NCBI GenBank assembly: GCA_017428155.1
Contig: JAFRRJ010000025.1
Location: 1 to 64,000, forward strand
Direction of reading: 5' to 3'
DNA: 64,000 bases
DNA from: Clostridiales bacterium
Lineage (GTDB): Bacteria; Bacillota; Clostridia; Saccharofermentanales; Saccharofermentanaceae
The position numbers were made by a program, and so were the translations under genes. The notes beneath the pieces were generated by a model that saw only the letters and a list, made by a program, of their open reading frames with translations, was not told the DNA's origin and made no database searches. Every line of letters begins with the position of its first letter. The stretch's first letter is position 1. Positions 17,534 through 24,676 of this stretch are shown in pieces.

Positions 17534-20500
17534 ATGAAAAAGAACAAACTGTTGATCGCACTTCTATCTTTATCATTCGTTACCGCAACAGCTTTTGCTG
17601 CAGGCGGAATCGCGGTTTCCGCTGAAGATGCCGATTTGATCGACAGCGGTGTATGCGGAGAGAATCTGACCTGGACACTTGATAAGGATTATAAGCTGAC
17701 AATAAACGGAACAGGTGCCATGACTGATTTCGTAGAGATAGACGCACCGTGGTTAATCTACGCCCATGATATAACGGCAATCGACATCGGAGAAGATGTA
17801 ACAACTATCGGAGATTACGCTTTTGATGACTGTTGCAATTTCTCTACGATTACTATCCCTGAAGGAATAACTTATATTGGCAGAGATGCATTTTATTGTT
17901 GTTTTTGTGTAACCGATGTGTGGTGCTATGCTGACACCGATTCCCTTATCTGGGATGAAGCCGATTACGATGATTTCAAAGATGACGGCTCAACAGTTTG
18001 CCATGTCCGCTCCGGTGATTATCCGTCGTGTTTGTATGGAGTCAACGTAACTGTTGTACAGGACATACACATTGCAGGCGGAACATGCGGTGATGATGTG
18101 ACATGGTATCTGGACTACAATAATTATCTCCATATTTCCGGCACCGGTGCTATGTATAACTATAGCTACGGAACAGCTCCCTGGTATGATTACAGAGACA
18201 GCATAACCGCCTTAGGCCTGGATTACGGCGTTACTTCCGTTGGCGATTACGCGTTTGCAGGTATTTCCACGCTCGGATCTTTTAACCTTTCGGACAGTGT
18301 TAAAAACATTGGTGATGGAGCATTTAAAGACTGCACAGGTATTACACAGGTTTATTCTCCGTCCGGTCTTCTTACGATCGGCAACAGCGCTTTCGAGGGC
18401 TGCACCGGAATCACGGGAGTAAATATCAGTAACAGTCTGACAAGTATCGGAGAAAACGCATTCAAAAACTGCTCAAGCATCACCTCCACTATAGTGATCC
18501 CTAGAAATGTGACTTATATAGGTGAGGATGCTTTCTATGGCTGTACACAGGTTTACAATGTCTCCTGCTATGCCAATCCGCGTGGTTTACTCTGGTGTGA
18601 CACTGATCATAATGATTTTAAGGAAGACGGATCGGTAATATGTGATGTATCTTACTTCTACTATGATGATTTCGTTTCTATGCTTAGTCATGTTAACGTC
18701 ACCTTTGCACAGGCCTCGCTTGAGGAGGGTTTGTGCGGCGATGGTGTTACCTGGCAATACGACGGTGCCGGCCAGCTGCACATAAGCGGAAACGGAGCTA
18801 TGTATGATTTAGTCACCTTTAGTGATGCCACCTATAGCAGGTTCAGAGATGATATAACTTCCGTAACTATTGAAGATGGCGTAACCAACATTGGTGACTG
18901 CTCATTCTATGGTTGTAAAAATCTTAATTCTCTGGTAATTCCGGGAAGTGTCAGCAGCATTGGAAATGCTGCATTTTATGGATGCAGCGGATTAACGGAA
19001 CTTGTAATCACGGGCAACATAAAGACTATTGGAAAATCTGCTTTTTGCAGCGACAACTTCACATCTCTTGTTATTTGTGATGGTGTAGAGAACATTGGTG
19101 ATGGTGCTTTCTCTTACTGCAGAAACCTTAAGACTGTATCTATGGCCAACAGCGTGGAAGCACTTGGAACTGACGCATTCCATGGATGTTCAAAACTGGA
19201 GACAATAACATTGTCATACAAACTGACCACGATAGAAGAAGGTACCTTCGCCGAATGTACTTCTCTGAAAACAATAACGCTTCCTTCAGGTATTAAAGAG
19301 ATCGGTCCTTATGCCTTCTCCAATTCAGGCATCACTTCTATTAATCTTCCTGACGGCCTGGAAACCATCGAAAAATTCGCATTCTCCAGCGCTGAAAATC
19401 TGACATCCGTTACGATTCCCGGCAACGTCACTACTGTGGGGGAAAATGCTTTCGCCTGGTGTTCCGCCCTTAATACGGTTTTCATACCAAATAGCGTAGA
19501 AGAATTAGAATTAGGTGAAGCCGTTTTTATGGAGAGCGGAATCCAACGCATTGTTATCCCGGGCTGCGTCTCCGAGATCCCATACTGTGCATTTGTTTCA
19601 TGCAAAGATCTTGTTAACGTTATCATATTAAATGGAGTTAAAGAGATAGCCACCTACGCTTTTGCAGACTGCGAGAATCTGACCACTGTTACCATTCCTG
19701 CCAGCATGGAATATATATCGTCTGATTCATTCATTGAATGCCCAAATGTGAGTGATGTATATTGCTACGCGGAACCGAACAAGAATTTTGATTGGTATGA
19801 CGGTAACCATGACGACTTCCGCACGGGATCTGAGAGGACCATTTGCCACGTCTATCCCGGTTACTATAATGAGTACGTAAGAAGATTCGAATATGATGAT
19901 GAGTCTGGAGTTAATGTTGTCTTCGCCAGTGATCTTACTGACAGCATCGGTGAACAGCTGGAGGGTTATTCGCTTAGCCTTGAAGGCGATATCGGCGTCA
20001 ACTTCTACATGAGGGTCTCTCCTGCTCTTACATTAAGCAGCACGGCAAAGGTCGTATTCACTATATCAAGCATCGACGGCAATGAGACGAGGACACAGAC
20101 AGTCTACGTAAATCCTCAGGATGATCCCAACCTTGCATATGCTGTTTTCGAGGACGACTATTACATCTTCAAGTGCAAAGTTGCAGCCAAGGAAATGACG
20201 TCTATCATTACGGCTCAAATGACAGACGGTGACCTCAGCGGCAATTGCTACACTTATTCCGTCCAGCAATATGCCCAGTACATTCTTGAACACCCCGCCC
20301 TCTACCCCGATGAACAGGACCTCGTGAAGGCTATGCTGAACTACGGAACATGGGCTCAGGAGTACTTTATATACAACTTTGATAACATAGCCAACAATAT
20401 CATACAGGGCAATTCCGATACCTTCATCCGCGGAGTACGCTCATTTATCGACGACTATCAATTCAACGGCAACACCTACATCGGTGACACCGGAATCCGT

Positions 20501-20860
20501 CTTAAGAGCGCTAACCTCGAACTTGAGTCAGAGCTTGTAATGAATATCTGTTTTGACGGAACCATTCCTTCGGGCGCTGTCTTCAAGTATGGCGATAAAG
20601 TCCTGCGCACCCGTAAAGTCAACGGATTTACAATGGTAAGCATCAAGGGCATCACAGCCAGTCAGATAGATAACGATTTCACGATCACGCTCTATGACCG
20701 CAACGGAAATTCTTTGGGCAGTGTCACCTACAGTCCGTACAACTACTTCTATAACGTCATAACCAGACCTGAAACAGAAACCCGTACCTACGAACTGAAA
20801 ATGACCATTCAGGCACTGATCTGGTACAACCGTGCCGCAAAGGAATACGCAGCCAACTAA
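17534..20860 (+). CDS. Secreted BspA-like leucine-rich-repeat protein 5
   Basis: 1108 aa from ATG 17534, preceded by AAGGGG and opening into a clear signal peptide (M-K-K-N-K-L-L..., ending A-V-S-A). The upstream in-frame ATG at 17483 is rejected because it lies close to a TATAAT at 17473 and would mask the signal. There are three cap-plus-LRR blocks, each capped by C-G-x-x-V/L-T-W and closed by W-C-Y-A/S-C-Y-A/Y-C-Y-A segments, then the family C-terminal domain at about 806-1108. The upstream region lacks the 61-bp element of LRR2-4, and no peptide gene follows. LRR5 and LRR1 thus differ in regulation from the central three. Confidence 0.93.
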   Translation: MKKNKLLIALLSLSFVTATAFAAGGIAVSAEDADLIDSGVCGENLTWTLDKDYKLTINGTGAMTDFVEIDAPWLIYAHDITAIDIGEDVTTIGDYAFDDCCNFSTITIPEGITYIGRDAFYCCFCVTDVWCYADTDSLIWDEADYDDFKDDGSTVCHVRSGDYPSCLYGVNVTVVQDIHIAGGTCGDDVTWYLDYNNYLHISGTGAMYNYSYGTAPWYDYRDSITALGLDYGVTSVGDYAFAGISTLGSFNLSDSVKNIGDGAFKDCTGITQVYSPSGLLTIGNSAFEGCTGITGVNISNSLTSIGENAFKNCSSITSTIVIPRNVTYIGEDAFYGCTQVYNVSCYANPRGLLWCDTDHNDFKEDGSVICDVSYFYYDDFVSMLSHVNVTFAQASLEEGLCGDGVTWQYDGAGQLHISGNGAMYDLVTFSDATYSRFRDDITSVTIEDGVTNIGDCSFYGCKNLNSLVIPGSVSSIGNAAFYGCSGLTELVITGNIKTIGKSAFCSDNFTSLVICDGVENIGDGAFSYCRNLKTVSMANSVEALGTDAFHGCSKLETITLSYKLTTIEEGTFAECTSLKTITLPSGIKEIGPYAFSNSGITSINLPDGLETIEKFAFSSAENLTSVTIPGNVTTVGENAFAWCSALNTVFIPNSVEELELGEAVFMESGIQRIVIPGCVSEIPYCAFVSCKDLVNVIILNGVKEIATYAFADCENLTTVTIPASMEYISSDSFIECPNVSDVYCYAEPNKNFDWYDGNHDDFRTGSERTICHVYPGYYNEYVRRFEYDDESGVNVVFASDLTDSIGEQLEGYSLSLEGDIGVNFYMRVSPALTLSSTAKVVFTISSIDGNETRTQTVYVNPQDDPNLAYAVFEDDYYIFKCKVAAKEMTSIITAQMTDGDLSGNCYTYSVQQYAQYILEHPALYPDEQDLVKAMLNYGTWAQEYFIYNFDNIANNIIQGNSDTFIRGVRSFIDDYQFNGNTYIGDTGIRLKSANLELESELVMNICFDGTIPSGAVFKYGDKVLRTRKVNGFTMVSIKGITASQIDNDFTITLYDRNGNSLGSVTYSPYNYFYNVITRPETETRTYELKMTIQALIWYNRAAKEYAAN

Positions 20861-20891
20861 GCTTGGTTTCAGATTCAAAATTTCTTACTGG

Positions 20892-20927
20892 GGCTGCCTC
20901 ATTTTGTTTTGAGACAGCCTCTTTTTT
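20892..20927 (+). terminator. Terminator after LRR5
   Basis: GGCTGCCTCA pairs with TGAGACAGCC (one G-U pair) and is followed by a T-rich tract. It has the same stem core as the terminator at 453-484. Confidence 0.9.
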
Positions 20928-20971
20928 GGGAGTGCGGATCCTTTGAATTACATTTTCGCGCACGCATAAAC

Positions 20972-21004
20972 AGGCTGTCCATATTCATTCGTTTGGGACA
21001 GCCT
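20972..21004 (-). terminator. Inverted repeat, likely terminator of the small lipoprotein gene
   Basis: AGGCTGTCC / GGGACAGCCT stem between convergent genes. On the minus strand it is followed by TTTATG, a weak tail. It may work in both directions. Confidence 0.55.
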
Positions 21005-21037
21005 GATTCTTTTGGGTTTGCTTATATATAACGTGGA

Positions 21038-21454
21038 TTAGCCTGCTCTGTAATATGTGTGGTCAGAATGCTTATCTTTGACGGTCATCTGCCCGCTGCC
21101 GAGAATGAATGTGTATTCCCAGCCGCCGTTGGAATCCGCATCGCCGGTCTGTGAGGCAATGGTCTGCTCAGCATTATCAAACTCCATGTCGTATTCGTAC
21201 AGCTCGATATTGCCTTCCATCTCGTGGTAGAAATACACCTTGAACCCGGACGCGGATATCTCGTAAATCTCCATGTGCTCACCGGTTTCCGGATCTTCCC
21301 ACTTGCCTTCCCAGGTTTCTTTCTCCGGCCCGTTTACTTCGGTCTCAGTGATCACGGCGGGCGCTTCTGTGGTCTGCTCCTCCTCTTTGCTGCAGGAAGC
21401 AACAGACAGGACGATCCCTGCTGCCAAAAGTGTAGCAATAAGTTTTTTGTTCAT
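21038..21454 (-). CDS. Small lipoprotein, unknown function
   Basis: 138 aa. M-N-K-K-L signal with a lipobox V-A-S-C (Cys21), then a Glu/Thr-rich linker and a beta-rich domain of about 90 aa with alternating aromatic and acidic residues (W-E-G-K-W, Y-E-Y-D-M). The preceding AGGAGA gives a good ribosome site. It is divergent from the ACT-domain gene and convergent with LRR5. No specific family was recognised; the fold may be a small calycin-like or DUF-type beta-barrel, which is a guess. Confidence 0.82.
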   Translation of the reverse strand: MNKKLIATLLAAGIVLSVASCSKEEEQTTEAPAVITETEVNGPEKETWEGKWEDPETGEHMEIYEISASGFKVYFYHEMEGNIELYEYDMEFDNAEQTIASQTGDADSNGGWEYTFILGSGQMTVKDKHSDHTYYRAG

Positions 21455-21526
21455 AATCTCTCCTGTCGGTTTCTTGTTCGCTCAGTGATTATTATACCCG
21501 ACCCCGGTGTTACTTTTGAGCGAAGT

Positions 21527-21556
21527 TTGAGTGAAAGCCCTGTTATGTCGTACAAT
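21527..21556 (+). promoter_or_regulatory. Promoter of the ACT-domain gene
   Basis: TTGAGT, an 18-bp spacer, then TACAAT. Transcription would start about 30 nt before the ATG at 21593. Confidence 0.6.
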
Positions 21557-21592
21557 ATGGAAAACACGAAAAATTCACTTCAGGAGCGCCAC

Positions 21593-21958
21593 ATGACACT
21601 GCAATCTCTCCCCTTCCCGTTCACGGTATGCAAACTTAACAATGTTACACAGCTTGAAACAGACAAGAAATTCTATTTCACCGGCATAACCGATGAGGAG
21701 ATCTCGCTCCTTTGCAAGACGACAGACGTTCCCTCCGATACCCTCGAAAGGGACGACGGCTGGAGGGGATTCAGGATAGTCGGAACGCTCGACTTCTCGC
21801 TTATCGGCATACTCTCGAAGATATCGACGATCCTCGCAGAGAATAAGATCGGAATTTTCGCGGTGTCCACATACAATACTGATTATGTATTTGTTAAAGA
21901 GGAGAACTTCGGAAAAGCACTGGACGTTCTCGCCGCCAACGGATATGAGGTAAAGTGA
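21593..21958 (+). CDS. ACT domain-containing protein (COG3603-like)
   Basis: 121 aa from ATG 21593, which has AGGAG 7 nt upstream. The open frame extends far upstream, but that part is antisense to the lipoprotein gene. It has two ACT-like halves. The second contains G-T-L-D-F-S-L-I-G-I-L-S-K-I-S, then I-G-I-F-A-V-S-T-Y-N-T-D-Y-V-F-V, the hallmark of the CASTOR/ACT_7 subgroup. Such proteins bind amino acids and are found as stand-alone small cytosolic proteins; the ligand is not known. It has its own promoter and stands alone between two minus-strand genes. Confidence 0.88.
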   Translation: MTLQSLPFPFTVCKLNNVTQLETDKKFYFTGITDEEISLLCKTTDVPSDTLERDDGWRGFRIVGTLDFSLIGILSKISTILAENKIGIFAVSTYNTDYVFVKEENFGKALDVLAANGYEVK

Positions 21959-21979
21959 ACCGCAGCTCTTAAGCGCAGA

Positions 21980-23125
21980 TCATCTCTTGCGCTCGTTGTC
22001 CTTGTAGAAGTCATTCTTGTCTTTGTACATCAATGTGTCGATAACTACAACAAGATCCTGTGTGTCTTCATTCTTAAAGTCGAAAACCTTGCCTCCGACA
22101 GCCGCCGAAAGCTTATATGGCTTGCCTGAAGACTCGTTATATCTGTCCACGGCATCCGTGGTCTTCTGTTTATAGATTTCGATGTTGGACTCGTTGGCTT
22201 TGCGGACGAGAACGACGAACTCATCTCCTGCGAACCTTATTACCGTTCCCACGGACCCGAAAACATCGACCAGGATATTTGCGAATGCTATAAGCGCCTG
22301 GTCACCTTCCTCGTGTGAATAGTTATCGTTGATCGATTTAAATCCGTTAAGATCGAGCATATAAGCAACGATCTTCTCTTTCCGGCCGCTCTGAAGCCTC
22401 TTAAGTTCCTTGTCGAGTTCGAACCTGTTATATACGCCGGTGAGCTTGTCGATGTAAATGCATTCATTCTGGAAGGCTATGACGATACCTGCAAACGCCA
22501 CGGTAAAGGTGACCGGCAGGAGCGACAGACCATACACGCACATCTGAACGATGGTACCGAGAAGTATCGGCATAAGGAACTCTATTACGGGGAAATACCG
22601 CAAGGACGGGTTCTTGATCTTTGAGATGAAATAATAGATATAGCCGTAAAGAATAAGAGTGAATCCGATGATGACGAACAGATAGTAGAAAATGCCTCTG
22701 TGATAGAGATTGCTCTGATCGACCTCGTAGACTACAGGAATAAAGAAATTGATGATGAGGAGCGAAGCCTCAACAATGCAGAGCACCCAGAAGAACACCA
22801 TGTGCATCACGGAAGTCTTCCGGTCGATATGCTTGACGATCATGTTGATCAGGCAGATACCGACTATCATGTTATAGATATAAAGATAACAGTTGCCTGC
22901 CACGAGCAGCGCATGATTAAATCCGCCGGGTCTTCCGTCCGCATAGGCGACAACAATATCCACAACACAATTCAGGATCGAAGCGAGGAGCATGAGCAGC
23001 ATTATACGGCTTTCCCCTTTGCGTCCGGGCAAGTTCCAACCCCTTGTGACCAGTATGATCGCAAGGACCGCGACGCCGACAAGATCGGCTACTAACACTG
23101 CTGGTAAATTAATGACCGACTCCAT
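21980..23125 (-). CDS. Membrane-bound GGDEF diguanylate cyclase
   Basis: 381 aa. About seven hydrophobic helices between residues 8 and 218 form an integral N-terminal sensor, followed by a GGDEF domain. The metal/substrate segment is D-L-N-G-F-K-S-I-N-D (Asp258), and the signature reads A-G-D-E-F (299-303) rather than GGDEF, a variant tolerated in many active cyclases. No R-x-x-D inhibitory site or EAL domain was seen. It should make cyclic di-GMP at the membrane if active. A TATAAT (23132-23137 on the minus strand) lies only 7 nt before the ATG and there is no ribosome site, so the transcript may be leaderless. Confidence 0.88.
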   Translation of the reverse strand: MESVINLPAVLVADLVGVAVLAIILVTRGWNLPGRKGESRIMLLMLLASILNCVVDIVVAYADGRPGGFNHALLVAGNCYLYIYNMIVGICLINMIVKHIDRKTSVMHMVFFWVLCIVEASLLIINFFIPVVYEVDQSNLYHRGIFYYLFVIIGFTLILYGYIYYFISKIKNPSLRYFPVIEFLMPILLGTIVQMCVYGLSLLPVTFTVAFAGIVIAFQNECIYIDKLTGVYNRFELDKELKRLQSGRKEKIVAYMLDLNGFKSINDNYSHEEGDQALIAFANILVDVFGSVGTVIRFAGDEFVVLVRKANESNIEIYKQKTTDAVDRYNESSGKPYKLSAAVGGKVFDFKNEDTQDLVVVIDTLMYKDKNDFYKDNERKR

Positions 23126-23186
23126 GTATAGATTATACTACCCGGACACGAAAATGGAATTGCACCGATGAGGGCTCAGTTAAACA

Positions 23187-23252
23187 TAAAAAAGCCCGGC
23201 TGCGAAATGGCTGTGAAAAACGGTATTCCCGTCACCATTTCATCACCGGGCT
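23187..23252 (-). terminator. Long-stem terminator of alanine dehydrogenase gene
   Basis: On the minus strand AGCCCGG...GAAATGG pairs with CCATTTC...CCGGGCT around a loop of roughly 20 nt and is followed by TTTTTT. Confidence 0.9.
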
Positions 23253-23290
23253 GATTATAAGCTTACCGGAATCGGCTCTGATATAAAGGA

Positions 23291-24403
23291 TCAGATAAGT
23301 CCGTTCAGATCGACATACTCGTAATCAAGTGCTGCCGCAACGTTCTTATTTACGATCTTTCCGTCGTAGCAGTTAACGCCTAAAGCGATAGCATTGTTAG
23401 CCTTGACTGCATCTTCAAGACCTGATGCTGCGATCTGGAGACCGTAGCGGAGTGTTGCATTTGTAAGAGCGATAGTAGATGTTCTCGGAACTGAACCGGG
23501 CATATTGCCTACGCAGTAGTGAACGACACCGTCTTCAACGAAGATCGGATCGTCGTGTGTTGTGACACGTGAAGATTCGCCGCATCCGCCCTGGTCAATT
23601 GCAACGTCTACAAATACTGCGCCGTTCTTCATTTCAGGAAGATACTTACGCTTGAAAAGCTTCGGTGTGGAGCCGCCCGGGATAAGTACTGAACCGATAA
23701 CAAGGTCAGCATCCTTTACTGCTCTCTCAACATTTGAGTCGTTGGAGACAAGTGTCTGGATGTGTGAACCGAATCTGTTGTCGAGTTCTTCCAATCTCTT
23801 GAGATTGACGTCAAGGATGGTAACGTTGGCGCCCATGCCGACTGCGATCTTGCATGCATTCATGCCGACCGTACCGCCGCCTAAGATGACTACATTTGCC
23901 TTGGGAGTACCGGGAACGCCTGCTAAGAGGATTCCTTCGCCTCCGAACTTCTTCTCGAGATATTTAGCGCCTTCCTGAATGGAAAGACGGCCGGCGATCT
24001 GGGACATCGGAGCAAGACACGGAAGCGAGCCGTCCTTCTCCTGGATGGTCTCATAAGCTACTGCCTTTACCTTGCCGTTAAGAAGAGCATCTGTCTGCTC
24101 CTTGTCAGCTGCAAGGTGAAGATATGTGTATAGAATAAGACCTTCCCTGAAGAGCGGATACTCTTCCGGCAGCGGCTCTTTTACCTTGACCATCATGTCA
24201 ACAAGTGCCCAGATATCTGCTGCATTGTCGATGAGTGATGCACCGGCATCGATGTATTCGTTATCAGTAAAGCCTGATCCTACGCCTGCGCCTTTTTCCA
24301 TGTAAACGTGGTGGCCTGCTGCAACGTAGGCTTTAACGTTGTCGGGTGTAAGTCCTACACGGAATTCATTGTTCTTGATTTCTTTTACGCATCCGATCTT
24401 CAT
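23291..24403 (-). CDS. ald: Alanine dehydrogenase
   Basis: 370 aa from ATG 24403 (M-K-I-G-C-V-K-E-I-K), which has GGAGG upstream. An in-frame extension to 24466 lacks support. Catalyses reversible NAD-dependent deamination of L-alanine to pyruvate and ammonia in the cytosol. Visible key residues match the family: Arg15, Lys75 and His96 in the substrate pocket, Asp270 in V-F-V-D-V-A-I-D, and the NAD-binding G-G-G-T-V-G at 175-180 with Asp198 after the second strand. The length equals that of the Bacillus enzyme. It is monocistronic: TATAAT sits at 24455-24460 (minus), an 18-nt palindromic sequence lies in the leader and a strong terminator follows. Confidence 0.96.
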   Translation of the reverse strand: MKIGCVKEIKNNEFRVGLTPDNVKAYVAAGHHVYMEKGAGVGSGFTDNEYIDAGASLIDNAADIWALVDMMVKVKEPLPEEYPLFREGLILYTYLHLAADKEQTDALLNGKVKAVAYETIQEKDGSLPCLAPMSQIAGRLSIQEGAKYLEKKFGGEGILLAGVPGTPKANVVILGGGTVGMNACKIAVGMGANVTILDVNLKRLEELDNRFGSHIQTLVSNDSNVERAVKDADLVIGSVLIPGGSTPKLFKRKYLPEMKNGAVFVDVAIDQGGCGESSRVTTHDDPIFVEDGVVHYCVGNMPGSVPRTSTIALTNATLRYGLQIAASGLEDAVKANNAIALGVNCYDGKIVNKNVAAALDYEYVDLNGLI

Positions 24404-24432
24404 GTTATGGATTCCTCCCACTTTTATTGTCG

Positions 24433-24450
24433 CTGTTTTCGCGCGAACAG
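24433..24450. promoter_or_regulatory. Palindrome in the ald leader
   Basis: CTGTTTTCGCGCGAACAG is nearly self-complementary, with inner TTCGCGCGAA perfect. It lies just downstream of the TATAAT at 24455-24460 (minus strand), so it could be an operator or a transcript hairpin. It also contains the recurrent TTTTCGCG octamer. Confidence 0.5.
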
Positions 24451-24613
24451 TAACATTATAAAGCATGGGACGGGTGTAAGAATCAATAAAATAGGACTTG
24501 CCCGACTGTGCAAAAGCAATAAATATTTGAGGGAGCGCTTACCGGTCGGCGTATCATACCAATACTAATATTTTAGTACATTATTTTTTGCAGCAACTTC
24601 CGTTTTTACTCAC

Positions 24614-24652
24614 ATAAAAAAATAAATCCGGCGAAGCCGCAACTTCGCCGGA
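24614..24652 (-). terminator. Terminator of the solute-binding lipoprotein cluster
   Basis: TCCGGCGAAG / CTTCGCCGGA perfect 10-bp stem, then TTTATTTTTTTA on the minus strand. Confidence 0.93.
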
Positions 24653-24676
24653 ACTCATAAAGGATTTTAACTGTGG

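Noticed and set aside
21224-21592. Upstream extension of the ACT-domain protein
   Set aside because: The extension is antisense to a lipoprotein gene, passes through the likely promoter, and a good ribosome site precedes 21593.
23291-24403. Riboswitch before alanine dehydrogenase
   Set aside because: The leader after the -10 box is only about 45 nt and contains just a short palindrome, too small for known riboswitch classes.
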